Below, one piece after another: positions 35,538 to 44,386 of a stretch of 64,000 bases of DNA (its first letter is position 1; every line of letters starts with the position of its first letter). Below the pieces are notes generated by a model that was given only the letters and a program-made list of their open reading frames with translations, searched no databases and was not told the DNA's origin. The stretch is from NCBI RefSeq assembly GCF_041200175.1, contig NZ_CP165727.1, forward strand, positions 3,509,501 to 3,573,500. The letters run 5' to 3'. The DNA is from Streptomyces sp. R33. GTDB taxonomy: Bacteria; Actinomycetota; Actinomycetes; Streptomycetales; Streptomycetaceae. Position numbers and translations under genes: made by a program.

Positions 35538-36179
35538 TCAGTCGACCAGTCGTACGCCGAAAAGTGCCCTCGCCAGCTGGGACAACGGGCCGGGTTTCGC
35601 GGGATCCAACGTAAGGGTCTTCCCACGGCACTTGAAGACGACATTCCCCGCTCCCGGTGACGGCGAAGGGCTCGGTGTCGACGTGGGTGCGGGTGTGGGT
35701 GTTGGGGCGGGGGTTGGAGCCGAGCTCAGGGAGCAACGCGGCTCGATCAGAGCTGTGGCTGTGGCCTTCCCCTGTCTGTCGCTGGTCCCTGGCACGACCG
35801 AGTCCCCAACGGTGCCCTTGGTGGAGACGTTGACGGTGAACTTGGGGGTGGCCGGTTCGCACTCTGCGGTGGCATCGTTCAAGGCGGCGAAGTCGACCGC
35901 CTTGGCGCAGGCACCGGCCCCCTTGAGGAGATCGCCGTCGACGATTTTCTCCCAGTCGGCAGGTTTGAGATCAAGCAGGTCGAGGCCCAGGAATACGTTG
36001 TCCCTGGCTTCGCGCGCAGCTGCCAGTGCCGCCGCATCTGCTGCCCCCTGGGCATTGCTGCGCGTCGCGCCGGCCATCCCGACCGCGACGAACGCCAACG
36101 CGGCGAAGAGCAGACCGGCAATCGCCACGATGTAGATGGGGAAGGCCTGCCCTCGGTCACCAAGTCGACGCGCGATCAC
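35538..36179 (-). CDS. TadG-like pilus assembly protein
   Basis: The 213-residue protein starts RRLGDRGQAFPIYIVAIAGLLFAALAFVAVG, a TadE/TadG-type prepilin-like N-terminus with one membrane helix. This is followed by ATRSNAQGAADAAALAAAREARD, the conserved TadG alanine-rich segment. The C-terminal half is a Pro/Thr/Ser-rich linker (PAPTPTPAPTSTPSPSPSPG), then a short domain with CRGKT. GTG 36179 overlaps the Flp pilin stop (GTGA). It likely assembles with the pilus as a minor subunit or envelope anchor. Confidence 0.8.
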   Translation of the reverse strand: MIARRLGDRGQAFPIYIVAIAGLLFAALAFVAVGMAGATRSNAQGAADAAALAAAREARDNVFLGLDLLDLKPADWEKIVDGDLLKGAGACAKAVDFAALNDATAECEPATPKFTVNVSTKGTVGDSVVPGTSDRQGKATATALIEPRCSLSSAPTPAPTPTPAPTSTPSPSPSPGAGNVVFKCRGKTLTLDPAKPGPLSQLARALFGVRLVD

Positions 36180-36376
36180 TTGCCCGCGGTGATGGCGGTG
36201 ATCTGGTCCTTGATCTTGTTGGTGATGCTCTGGCCGATACCCGTGCCCACGATCGCGCCGATGATCACCACCACCACCAGGATGATGCCCAGGTATTCGA
36301 AGGCCGTCTGGCCTCGATCGCTCGCGCCCTTGCCCTCGTACCGCTTCCGCATCCTCGCCAGGGTGTTCTGCAACAT
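36176..36376 (-). CDS. flp: Flp-family type IVb pilin
   Basis: The 66-residue prepilin has a basic leader (LQNTLARMRKRYEGKGASDRG), the cleavage motif G-QTAFEY with Glu at +5, and a hydrophobic helix LGIILVVVVIIGAIVGTGIGQ. This is the normal size for Flp. It would be cut by the A24 peptidase (20377-21219) and polymerised by TadA/B/C. ATG 36376 has GGGAGGG 7 nt upstream, a strong site, as expected for a major subunit. A 110-nt gap separates it from the response-regulator gene. Confidence 0.9.
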   Translation of the reverse strand: MLQNTLARMRKRYEGKGASDRGQTAFEYLGIILVVVVIIGAIVGTGIGQSITNKIKDQITAITAGK

Positions 36377-36486
36377 GGGGGTTCCCTCCCGGGCCGGTGC
36401 CGCTGTTGGTTTGCGGACCGTACGGGGAGTCACCGGTGATAACCAAGGGTCCCGGGGCCCAATTACGGACCCACTGCGCACTCCGT
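36377..36486 (-). promoter_or_regulatory. Gap before flp, possible own promoter
   Basis: These 110 nt are the only sizeable gap inside the Tad locus. They hold AATTGGGCCC and TTATCACCGG on the minus strand. A separate promoter would raise pilin level above the upstream genes. Confidence 0.35.
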
Positions 36487-37170
36487 CTACCCATGGCCGC
36501 TCACCCCTGGACGGGCCGTTCCCAGCCAGCGGGCTATCGCCTCGCTGCGGCTCGTGCTCTGGAGCTTCGCGAAGATGCGGTTGATGTGGTTCTTGACCGT
36601 CTTCTCGCTGATGAAGCAGGTGGCCGCGATCTGCTGGTTGCTCATCCCGGACGCGATCAGATCCATGATCTCCACCTCCCTCGAACTCAGGCCGAAGAGA
36701 ACCGAGTTGCGCACCCGCTCAGGAGAGCGTGCCACAGATCGTTGCGGTTGCGAAGAGGTGCGGAGGTCTGCGAGGAGCGCGCTCGCCGCCGTCGTCGTGA
36801 AGTGGGCCCGGCCCTCGCGGACGTCGCGGACCGCTCGGACCAGGTCCTCGGGGGTGAATTCGCCGTGGACCAGGTAGCCGCCCGCGCCCAGGAGGAGGGC
36901 TTCTCGGACGATCTCCGATTCCTGGCTGTACGTCAGCATCAGTACGGGCGCCAGCTGTACGAGGTGCGGCAGCGCCGAGATGCCGTCGACGCCCGGCATG
37001 CGGACGTCCAGCAGGATCACATCCGGGGCGTGCCGGCGGGTGAGGCCGAGGGCCTCGCGGCCGTCTGCCGCCTGGGCCACGACCTCCATGTCCCCGGCCG
37101 TCGCCAGGAGGGACGCCAGCCCCGCCCGTACCACCGGGTTGTCGTCGGCGATCAGGACGCGGAGCGGCAT
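36487..37170 (-). CDS. NarL/LuxR-type response regulator of the Tad locus
   Basis: The 227-residue protein has a receiver domain (about 1-120) with the acidic pair ADDN, the phosphorylated Asp in VILLDVRMPG, Thr in LMLTYSQ and Lys replaced by His/Glu in LVHGEFTPED. The last feature is unusual, since the conserved K-P pair is missing. The C-terminal LuxR HTH (about 155-215) has LSSREVEIMDLIASGMSNQQIA and SEKTVKNHINRIFAKLQ. ATG 37170 overlaps the stop of the sensor kinase, so the pair is coupled. It may control pilus genes. Confidence 0.88.
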   Translation of the reverse strand: MPLRVLIADDNPVVRAGLASLLATAGDMEVVAQAADGREALGLTRRHAPDVILLDVRMPGVDGISALPHLVQLAPVLMLTYSQESEIVREALLLGAGGYLVHGEFTPEDLVRAVRDVREGRAHFTTTAASALLADLRTSSQPQRSVARSPERVRNSVLFGLSSREVEIMDLIASGMSNQQIAATCFISEKTVKNHINRIFAKLQSTSRSEAIARWLGTARPGVSGHG

Positions 37171-38390
37171 CACGGGCTCCCCTCCGGGTTCAGGGCCGCG
37201 AGCCGGAGGTCCAGGCGGACCAGGGTCCCGGGGCCGGACGGCCGGACGCCGATCCGGAGCCGGGCGCCGATCGACGCCGCGCGTTCCGTCATGCCGAGCA
37301 GCCCGAAGCGGCCCCCGCGGACGGCGGTCCGCAGGGCGTCCGGCGGGAGGCCGCAGCCGTCGTCCTCGACGGTCAGGGTGAGGTCCCTCCCGTCCACCGC
37401 CGCCGAGACCAGCACGCGCGAGGCTCCCGCGTGGCGGCGGGCGTTCTCCAAGGCCTCCGAGGTGATGGACAGCAGGTGGTGCGCCACCCCGGGCGCAACC
37501 ACCGGGAGGGCTCCCGTCGTACGGAGCTCCGCGTCCGCGCCGACCAGGCGGCGCAGTTCCTCGGGCAGCGAGACCCCCGGCGCCTCCGCGTCGCCCCGCA
37601 GGTCCGTCAGCAGTGCGCGGGATTCCGCCGCCGCCGCCCGGGCCGCGCCGGACAGGAAGCAGGCCTGGCGGCGCAGGGCCGCCGGGTCCGTGGTGCGGGC
37701 GAGGGCGTCCGCCGCCAGGGCCAGGCCGTGCAGGGTCTTCGACACCGAGTCGTGCATCTCGCGGGCCAGGTGGTCCCGTTCGGCGCGCACCGCCTCGGCC
37801 GCCGCCAGCCGGGCCCGCGTCTCCGTCAGGGCCTGGCTCGCCGAGCCGAAGCGGAAGAGCAGGTCCCGCACCGAGGCGCCGGCCGCGCCCGCCAGGAGGC
37901 ACAGCACCGGCAGGGTCAGCCCGCCGCCGCCGACGGCCACCACGAGGGCCGCCGCCAGCGCCGCGTAGACCGCCGAGCCGCGCCAGCCGTGGACCAGCCC
38001 GGCCAGCAGCGGTGTGCAGAGCACGGCGAGGCCGAGGGGCGAGTCCGGTGTCGCCGTGACCAGCAGCAGCCCGCAGAACGCCATGTCCGGGGCCAGCAGC
38101 CAGCGGTGGCGCAGCAGCAGCGGCCCGAAGCGCTCCCAGTCGCGGAAGAGCACGTACGAGAGCATGAAGGTGAGCAGGACCGCGCCGCCCACGAGGTACG
38201 TCGGCCCGCCGCGGACGGTGCGCCCCAGTGCCAGCGGCGCGCCCAGGCCGATCACCACCATCCGGAACGCGAACACCCGGCGGCACAGGGCCTGGAGGGC
38301 GTTCGCCTGGAGGGTGAACGAGGGCCTGTCCGTGCGCTTCGCCCTGCTCCGCGCCGCCGAGCCGGCCAGGGGGATGTGGAGGACCGCCAT
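37170..38390 (-). CDS. NarL-type sensor histidine kinase of the Tad locus
   Basis: The 406-residue membrane kinase has about six hydrophobic helices in the first 190 residues. The HisKA_3 box LAREMHDSVSKTLHGLALA has the phosphorylated His. The HATPase domain has the N-box SEALENARRHAGA and GLPPDA, GLLGMTERA. There is no large sensor domain outside the membrane. ATG 38390 lies 3 nt after the TadC stop, so it is part of the same operon. It is paired with the response regulator downstream. Confidence 0.88.
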   Translation of the reverse strand: MAVLHIPLAGSAARSRAKRTDRPSFTLQANALQALCRRVFAFRMVVIGLGAPLALGRTVRGGPTYLVGGAVLLTFMLSYVLFRDWERFGPLLLRHRWLLAPDMAFCGLLLVTATPDSPLGLAVLCTPLLAGLVHGWRGSAVYAALAAALVVAVGGGGLTLPVLCLLAGAAGASVRDLLFRFGSASQALTETRARLAAAEAVRAERDHLAREMHDSVSKTLHGLALAADALARTTDPAALRRQACFLSGAARAAAAESRALLTDLRGDAEAPGVSLPEELRRLVGADAELRTTGALPVVAPGVAHHLLSITSEALENARRHAGASRVLVSAAVDGRDLTLTVEDDGCGLPPDALRTAVRGGRFGLLGMTERAASIGARLRIGVRPSGPGTLVRLDLRLAALNPEGSP

Positions 38391-38393
38391 GGC

Positions 38394-39287
38394 TCACCCG
38401 CCCCCGAGCATCGCGCCGAAGTCGACGTCCGCGCCGTACACGAAGCCGCAGACCAGCAGGATCAGCGTGCCCGGCAGCATGAACATCGTCACCGCGAACG
38501 TGGCCTTCGGGACGGCCCGGGCGGCCCGGCGCCGGGCGTTCTGGGCGTCCGTACGGCGCATGTCCTCGGCGATCGCGATCAGCGTCTCCACGATCGGCGA
38601 GCCCAGCTCCTCACCCTGCTGGAGCGCGGTCACGAACTGCGCCACCTGCTCGGAATCGTTGCGCGCGCGCAGCTCGTCGAAGGCCTGGCGGCGGCTGACG
38701 CCCATGTCCATCTGCTGCAGGGTGATCCGGATCTCGTCGGACCAGGGGCCCTCGTACTTGGCGGCCACCCGCTCCAGTGCCTGCCGGAAGCCGAGCCCCG
38801 CGCTCACGACGACCGCCAGCACGTCCAGGAAGTCCGGCAGGGTCCGCTCGATGTGGTCGCGGCGGACCCGGATCGCCGACCACAGGCCGACCTCGATCCA
38901 GAACAGGCCGAAGGCGACCATCAGCAGGGCCGGTACGAGCTGGCCGTTGATCAGCATCGAGAAGGCGCCGAGTGCGCCCAGGAACCCGTACACCGCACGG
39001 CGTGCCGCGTACCGGTCGATGGTCAGGCCGGCCGGGTTGCCCGCCAGGTCGATCTGGCGGCGCTTGCGGGCGACCCGGTTCGGGCCCATCAGGCGCAGGA
39101 CGAGCGGTGCCCAGCGGATGCCGAGCCGGTCGACGGCCGAGCCGACGGCCGTCGTACGGGTGGCGCCGACTTCCAGGGCCAGGGCGAGGTCGCTCGGCAG
39201 TTTCGTCTCGGCGCGGTAGAGGCGGATGCCGTGGAAGGCGCCGAAGACCGACACCCCCAGCAGCAGGGCCAGCAGCAGAGCCGTCAT
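38394..39287 (-). CDS. tadC: TadC, type II secretion F-domain membrane protein
   Basis: The 297-residue protein has a short N-terminal helix and two more near residues 100-135, then the T2SS F domain (about 155-280): RTLPDFLDVLAVVVSAGLGFRQALERVA, LGSPIVETLIAIAEDMR and a C-terminal helix pair ending in CGFVYGADVDF. It forms the inner-membrane platform of the pilus machine with TadB. It starts 14 nt after the tadB stop. Confidence 0.9.
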   Translation of the reverse strand: MTALLLALLLGVSVFGAFHGIRLYRAETKLPSDLALALEVGATRTTAVGSAVDRLGIRWAPLVLRLMGPNRVARKRRQIDLAGNPAGLTIDRYAARRAVYGFLGALGAFSMLINGQLVPALLMVAFGLFWIEVGLWSAIRVRRDHIERTLPDFLDVLAVVVSAGLGFRQALERVAAKYEGPWSDEIRITLQQMDMGVSRRQAFDELRARNDSEQVAQFVTALQQGEELGSPIVETLIAIAEDMRRTDAQNARRRAARAVPKATFAVTMFMLPGTLILLVCGFVYGADVDFGAMLGGG

Positions 39288-39300
39288 GTCCGTCGCCCCC

Positions 39301-40239
39301 TCATACGTCGATCTTCGAGAGGCGGCGGATCAGGACGAAGCCGAGCGTGAAGAGCCCGATCGCCACCAGCACCGCCGTCTGGCCGATGAACGCGCCGGTC
39401 ATCCGGTCCAGCGCACCCGGCATCATCACGTTCACCAACAGCAGCGAGCCGAGTCCGATCGCCGGGACCAGGTAGGCCGTCACCGTCACCTGGGAGAGCT
39501 GGGTGCGGATCTCGCGCCGCGTCTCCTTGCGCTGCTCCAGCGTCACCGTGAGGTTGCGCAGGCTGCCGACGATGGCGCCGCCCGCGCGCGCGGACAGGAC
39601 GAGCGTGGAGACGAGGACGACCAGTTCCCGGGAGGGGAGCCGTTCGGCGATCTCGCCGAGGGACTCCTCGATGGAGTGGCCGACGGCGAGCCGGTCGGCG
39701 ACGCGCGCGAGCTCCTCGCCCGCCGGGGCCTCCAGCTCCTCCGCCGCTATGGCGATGGCCGTACGCAGGGCCAGCCCGGCCTGGGTGGCGTTGGCGAGGA
39801 TGCGGGCGAGTTCGGGGAGCTGGTTGATGAACCGCTCGGTACGGCGCGCCCGCTGCCAGTTGAGGAAGGCGTCCGCGGCCCACAGGCCGATCAGGCCGGC
39901 CACCGGGCCGAAGAACGGGGCGAGGAAGCTCGCCGCGACGAGCCACACCCCGGCGACGGACATCAGCATGTAGACGAAGAACTCGCCGGGGGTGAGGTCC
40001 AGGCCGGTCACGGCCAGCTTCACCTCGATCCGCCTGCCCAGCGCGGTCCTGCGCAGGCGCCGGTCCACGCCGGGGAAGCGGCGCCTGCGGCCCGCCGGCT
40101 CGGGTGCGCCGTCCGTGGCAAGGCGTTCGATGAGGGCGGCGCGCTGGGCGCGGCCGGCGGCGTACGCGTGGACGCCCGCGACCACGAGGACGCAGGCCAG
40201 CAGCGTGGCGCCGAGGGTGAGGAGGACGAGTGGGTTCAC
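39301..40239 (-). CDS. tadB: TadB, type II secretion F-domain membrane protein
   Basis: The 312-residue protein has an N-terminal helix (PLVLLTLGATLLACVLVVAGV), another two near 100-140, an F domain (about 170-290: INQLPELARILANATQAGLALRTAIAIAAEEL, LVSTLVLSARAGGAIVGSLRNL) and two last helices. GTG 40239 overlaps the tadA stop. It is partner of TadC. Confidence 0.9.
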   Translation of the reverse strand: MNPLVLLTLGATLLACVLVVAGVHAYAAGRAQRAALIERLATDGAPEPAGRRRRFPGVDRRLRRTALGRRIEVKLAVTGLDLTPGEFFVYMLMSVAGVWLVAASFLAPFFGPVAGLIGLWAADAFLNWQRARRTERFINQLPELARILANATQAGLALRTAIAIAAEELEAPAGEELARVADRLAVGHSIEESLGEIAERLPSRELVVLVSTLVLSARAGGAIVGSLRNLTVTLEQRKETRREIRTQLSQVTVTAYLVPAIGLGSLLLVNVMMPGALDRMTGAFIGQTAVLVAIGLFTLGFVLIRRLSKIDV

Positions 40240-41582
40240 AGGGCGGTCCGGGTGATGCGGGTGGCGAGCTGGTCGTCGGACAGGGCGACCCCGAAGGCCT
40301 GCGGGATCGGCTGGTTGTTCATGTAGAGGCGGTCCGCGATCCGGCGCGGCAGCGGGTAGTACTCGAAGTAACCGTGGACGCGGCCGTCGGCGCCCATCGG
40401 CTGGGCGGCGAACCGGCAGACGGTGGTGATGCGGAACGGCTCGCGGCCGTGCGAGTCGAGGATGGCGATCTCCGTGACGCGGCGCGAGCCGTCGCCGAAG
40501 CGGGTCAGCTGGACGACCACGTTCACGGCGCTGTTGATCTGGTCCTGGAGGGCCTCGAAGGGGACCTCCACCTCGGACATGGAGGCGAGGGTCTGCAGGC
40601 GCATCAGGGCGTCCTCTGCGCTGTTCGCGTGGACGGTGGCCAGGGAGCCGTCGTGGCCGGTCGACATCGCCTGGAGCATGTCGAGCGTCTCGCCGCCGCG
40701 GACCTCGCCGACGATGATGCGGTCGGGGCGCATGCGCAGGGAGTTGCGTACGAGGTCGCGGATGGTGATCCGGCCCTTGCCCTCCACGTTCGCCGGGCGG
40801 GATTCGAGGCGGATGACGTGCGCCTGCTGGAGCTGGAGCTCCGCCGAGTCCTCGATGGTGATGATCCGCTCGCCCTCGGGGATCAGGCCGGAGAGGGCGT
40901 TGAGGAGCGTGGTCTTCCCGGTGCCGGTGGCCCCCGACACGATGACGTTCATCTTCGCCTGGACCAGGCCGGACAGGAGCAGGAGCATCTGCTCGTCCAG
41001 CGAGCCGAGGCCGATCATCTCGTGCAGGGTGAACGCGCGCGGGAAGCGGCGGATCGTGAGGGTGGCCCCGGTCAGGGACAGCGGCGGGATGATCACGTTG
41101 ACGCGCTCGCCGCTGGGCAGGCGGGCGTCGACCATCGGATTGGCCTCGTCCACGCGGCGGTTGACGGTGGAGACGATCCGCTCGATGGTCTGCATCAGCT
41201 GCTCGTGCGAGGCGAAGCGCAGCGGCAGCTGCTCCACCCGCCCGGCGCGCTCGACGAAGATCTGGTCCGGGCCGTTGACCATGATCTCGGAGATCGAGGC
41301 GTCCTCGAGGAGCGGTTCGAGCACACCGAGGCCGAGCGCCTCGTCCACGACCCGGCGGATCAGCTGCGCCCGCTCGACGGTGGACAGGACCGGCCCCTCG
41401 CGGCTGATGATGTGCCCGAGTACGCGTTCCAGCCGGGCCCGGCGCTCAGCGGGCGCGAGAGCGGACATCTCGGCGAGGTCGATCTCCTCGAGCAGCTTCG
41501 CCCGGTACGCGGAGACCAGCCGGCCGTCCTCGCGGGGACTGTGCCGGTCGTCGGGGGTGTTGACCCGGGAACGCAGGCTCAT
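40236..41582 (-). CDS. tadA: TadA/CpaF secretion ATPase
   Basis: The 448-residue ATPase powers pilus assembly at the cytoplasmic side. It shows Walker A GATGTGKTTLLNAL, the Asp box ERIITIEDSAEL, the Walker B region RPDRIIVGEVRGGE and the His box DGSLATVHANSAEDAL. The N-terminal part has the CpaF helical domain (LLEDASISEIMVNGPDQIFVERAG). It overlaps tadE by ATGA and tadB by a few bases, so translation is coupled. In the locus it is the clearest marker of the Tad system. Confidence 0.95.
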   Translation of the reverse strand: MSLRSRVNTPDDRHSPREDGRLVSAYRAKLLEEIDLAEMSALAPAERRARLERVLGHIISREGPVLSTVERAQLIRRVVDEALGLGVLEPLLEDASISEIMVNGPDQIFVERAGRVEQLPLRFASHEQLMQTIERIVSTVNRRVDEANPMVDARLPSGERVNVIIPPLSLTGATLTIRRFPRAFTLHEMIGLGSLDEQMLLLLSGLVQAKMNVIVSGATGTGKTTLLNALSGLIPEGERIITIEDSAELQLQQAHVIRLESRPANVEGKGRITIRDLVRNSLRMRPDRIIVGEVRGGETLDMLQAMSTGHDGSLATVHANSAEDALMRLQTLASMSEVEVPFEALQDQINSAVNVVVQLTRFGDGSRRVTEIAILDSHGREPFRITTVCRFAAQPMGADGRVHGYFEYYPLPRRIADRLYMNNQPIPQAFGVALSDDQLATRITRTAL

Positions 41583-41941
41583 GGTCCGGTCACCTTCGGG
41601 TCGTCGTTGGGCATGATGGCCGTTGCCCTGGCCGGGTCGACGGACAGGCCCGGCACGATGGACTTGATCGGGATGCTGACCTTCGCGGTGACCGCGTCAC
41701 GCCCTGAGGCCACGTCGATCGTCGCGTCGAGGCCGGAGCTGATGGCCGCCCTGCCCGCGGCCGGCCCGGCGCCCGGGTTGCGGGCCTCCACGCGTGCGGC
41801 GGTGCGGGCGGCGGTCTCGGCCTGCTGGTGGACGTAGCCGACCCAGCCGAGCTGGATCCCGCACAGGGCGACGAAGAGCAGGATCGGGATGAAGCCGATG
41901 TACTCCAGGGCCACTTGGCCCCGGTCCCGGTCTCGTTTCAC
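41579..41941 (-). CDS. tadE: TadE-like pseudopilin
   Basis: The 120-residue protein has the TadE N-terminus RDRGQVALEYIGFIPILLFVALCGIQLGWVGYVHQQAETAARTAAR: the G-QVALEY prepilin motif, one hydrophobic helix and the conserved Gln/Ala-rich segment. GTG 41941 follows the previous stop by 1 nt. It likely forms a minor subunit after cleavage by the A24 peptidase. Confidence 0.87.
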   Translation of the reverse strand: MKRDRDRGQVALEYIGFIPILLFVALCGIQLGWVGYVHQQAETAARTAARVEARNPGAGPAAGRAAISSGLDATIDVASGRDAVTAKVSIPIKSIVPGLSVDPARATAIMPNDDPKVTGP

Positions 41942-41942
41942 C

Positions 41943-42320
41943 TCAGTCCTCCTCTTCCTTCGCGGAGCCGCCCTCGCCCGTGATGGGGGTGCCGATGTCG
42001 AGTCCCGGGAAGAAGACCGGGAGGTTGAGCTTCACGGTCGCCTTGTACACGTCGCCCGACTCGCCGCAGTCCACGCTCATGTTCCAGGCGCCCCCGACGT
42101 GGCGCCGCGCAGCGGCGTCGCACGCCCCGCCCCCGTGCACCGCGCCGACCCGGGCCGCCTCGTCCGCCGCGTTGCCCGCCAGGGAGAAGGCGTACCCGAT
42201 CAGTACGCACTCCCACACCGCCGCCACGAGCAGCAGGACCAGCGGCACCATGCCGACGAACTCGACCGCCACCTGGCCGCGGTCCCCCCGGGCGGCGCGG
42301 ACGGGTCTGCGCGCGGACAT
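41943..42320 (-). CDS. TadE/TadG-like pseudopilin
   Basis: The 125-residue protein has RGDRGQVAVEFVGMVPLVLLLVAAVWECVLIGYAFSLAGNAADEAARVGAV, a second TadE-type N-terminus with the G-QVAVEF cleavage motif. The C-terminal part has a Cys pair (GACDAAARR and VDCGESGD) and a charged tail, KEEED. ATG 42320 lies 3 nt after the stop of the CpaE gene. Confidence 0.85.
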   Translation of the reverse strand: MSARRPVRAARGDRGQVAVEFVGMVPLVLLLVAAVWECVLIGYAFSLAGNAADEAARVGAVHGGGACDAAARRHVGGAWNMSVDCGESGDVYKATVKLNLPVFFPGLDIGTPITGEGGSAKEEED

Positions 42321-42323
42321 GCG

Positions 42324-43637
42324 TCAGCCCTCCCGGCCGCGGCGCAGCCAGGGGCCCGCCGCGCCCCGGTCGCCGCCCCGCAGGCGGGCCACCGGGCCGG
42401 GGGCCCGTACGGCCAGGGCCGCGCCCGGGGTTCCGGGGGCGGCGGCTGCGGGCTCTGCCGTGGACGGGGGTGCCAGCAGGCCGAGTTCGCCCGCCAGCGT
42501 CCACAGCGCCTGCTTCACGCTGGAGCGGTTGTCGAGGTCCTGCACCCGTCCCGCGTCCACGACCGCCTGGAGCTCCTTGAAGGCCGCAGGCACCGGGGTC
42601 CGGGTGGCCCGGGTCTTCGTGATCTTCTCGATGAGCGCGGGCTGGATCTCCGTGTGCTTGCTCCAGCGGTTGACCACCATCGCGGTGTCCTCCGCCTTGC
42701 GGACCTGGAGCCGCTCCCACATCCGGACCAGCCGCTTCGCCGCCCGTACGGAGACCACGTCCGGGGTGGTGACCAGGACCGCCACGTCCGCCATCTCCAC
42801 CGCCGCCGCGTTGGCGCCGGTCACCTGGGTGCCGCAGTCGATGACGACGAGCTCGTACCGGCTGCGCAGGGCGCCGACGATGTGCCGGGCGGCGCGTTCG
42901 TCGACCTCCTCGCCCCGCTCGCCGTCGGCCGGGGCCAGCAGCAGCGCCAGCCCGGTCCGGTCGTCGTACACCGCGTCCTGGAGCACCCGCGGCGAGATGT
43001 CGTGGATGCCCGCGAGGTCGGCGATGGAGCGCCGGAACTGCACGTCGAGGTACGAGCCGACGTCGCCGGCCTGGAGGTCCATGTCGACCAGGGCGGTGCG
43101 CCGCCCTGCGGCGGCCGCGGCCAGTGCGAACTGGACGGCGGTGAACGTGGTGCCGACGCCGCCCTTGGCCCCGGTGACGGTGACCACCTTGCCGCCGGGG
43201 CCGGTGAACACGTCGGCCCCCCGGCCCAGGTGGCGGCGTACGCCCACGGACCACTGGGCGGCGGCCTGGACGCGGGCGGCGAGTTCCTCGTACGCGAGCG
43301 GCAGCCCGATCAGACCGCGGGCCCCCGAGTCCATGGCGGCGGAGAACAGCGCCGGGCCTGCGTCCGAGGAGACCAGCACCACCCCCACCGCCGGGAAGCG
43401 GAGCGCGACCTCGCGGATGAGGTCGAGGGCGGGCACCGGGCCGATCCGCTCGTGGACGAGGACCACTTCGGGCAGTTCGTCGATGGACTCGGCGGCCAGC
43501 CGCCCCAGGGTGTCCAGCAGGGTGGTGGAGTCGGGGACCGGGGGACCCGGCTCGGCGGCCGGGAGCTGGCTGAGGAGGGTGGAGATGGCGCGGGCGGCGT
43601 CGGGGTCGCCGGCCGCGGGGAGGATTCGGGTGGTCAT
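42324..43637 (-). CDS. cpaE: CpaE/TadZ-like ATPase (MinD superfamily)
   Basis: The 437-residue protein has an N-terminal receiver-like domain (about 1-130, LAAESIDELPEVVLVHERIG ... GVVLVSSDAGPALFSAAMDSGARGLIGLPL), then a MinD-type P-loop domain with the deviant Walker A GAKGGVGTTFTAV, TALVDMDLQAGDVGSYLDV and VVIDCGTQVTGANAA. It would place the pilus machine in the cell, as TadZ/CpaE does. ATG 43637 has GAGG 5 nt upstream. The C-terminal 60 residues are Ala/Pro/Gly-rich. Confidence 0.88.
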   Translation of the reverse strand: MTTRILPAAGDPDAARAISTLLSQLPAAEPGPPVPDSTTLLDTLGRLAAESIDELPEVVLVHERIGPVPALDLIREVALRFPAVGVVLVSSDAGPALFSAAMDSGARGLIGLPLAYEELAARVQAAAQWSVGVRRHLGRGADVFTGPGGKVVTVTGAKGGVGTTFTAVQFALAAAAAGRRTALVDMDLQAGDVGSYLDVQFRRSIADLAGIHDISPRVLQDAVYDDRTGLALLLAPADGERGEEVDERAARHIVGALRSRYELVVIDCGTQVTGANAAAVEMADVAVLVTTPDVVSVRAAKRLVRMWERLQVRKAEDTAMVVNRWSKHTEIQPALIEKITKTRATRTPVPAAFKELQAVVDAGRVQDLDNRSSVKQALWTLAGELGLLAPPSTAEPAAAAPGTPGAALAVRAPGPVARLRGGDRGAAGPWLRRGREG

Positions 43638-43644
43638 CCGGGCC

Positions 43645-44346
43645 TCACTTGTCCCCGTCGAGGGTGTACGTACGGTCGCCCGCACCGGGCGCGGAGTCGG
43701 TGCCGGGGGCCACCAGCGCCAGGCGTACGTGCTCCGCAAAGGACTCGGCGTACGCGACGCGCTGGGTGTCCTTGGTGTTGAGGGCGAAGGTGATCGGGAC
43801 CGCTTCGGCGGGGCCCTTCTTGTCGCCGTCCTTGTCGAGGGCGGTGAGCTTGCCGACGTTCAGGACGCGCGCGTTGGCCACGATGATCACCGACCGCGAG
43901 GGCTCGGTGTCCTTGGCGCCCTTGAAGGTGGCGATGATGTTGACCTTGGCGCCGGAGTAGATCTTGCCGGCCACGCCGGTCGCCGCGTCGATCATGATCG
44001 CGATCTCCTGCTCCCCCGGCTGGAGCTGCGGTTTGTCGACGAACATGCCCGCCTGGAGCAGTGAGCCCTTGCGCAGGGTGGTGAGGGTGATCTTGTCCTT
44101 GAGCTGCCCGAGGTCGGTGACGGCGGTGTCGGACAGCCAGCGCTTGGGGATCGAGACTTCCTCGAACTGGCCCGCCGACAGCGGGCTGTACGGCGCGATG
44201 TCGCCCTTGGCGCGGTAGGCGACGACCTCGGCCCCGACCTTGGAATTGACGTCGCCGATCACCACGAGGACCCCGCCGAACGCTGCGAGGGCGCACAGGA
44301 CCGACAGGAGCAGCAGGATGACGCCGCGGCGCTGGCGTGAGTTCAT
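43645..44346 (-). CDS. cpaB: CpaB/RcpC-like pilus assembly protein (SAF domain)
   Basis: The 233-residue protein has one N-terminal membrane helix (RRGVILLLLSVLCALAAFGGVLVVIG). A SAF domain follows (about 40-105: VVAYRAKGDIAPYSPLSAGQFEEVSIPKRWL), then the CpaB/RcpC-type C-terminal domain (EIAIMIDAATGVAGKIYSGAKVNIIATF). In Gram-negatives CpaB is periplasmic; here it would be on the outer face of the membrane. It lies 7 nt before the CpaE gene. Confidence 0.88.
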   Translation of the reverse strand: MNSRQRRGVILLLLSVLCALAAFGGVLVVIGDVNSKVGAEVVAYRAKGDIAPYSPLSAGQFEEVSIPKRWLSDTAVTDLGQLKDKITLTTLRKGSLLQAGMFVDKPQLQPGEQEIAIMIDAATGVAGKIYSGAKVNIIATFKGAKDTEPSRSVIIVANARVLNVGKLTALDKDGDKKGPAEAVPITFALNTKDTQRVAYAESFAEHVRLALVAPGTDSAPGAGDRTYTLDGDK

Positions 44347-44386
44347 GGGCCGTACTACCTCGCCGTTCTTCGATCGTTCGGGCCGG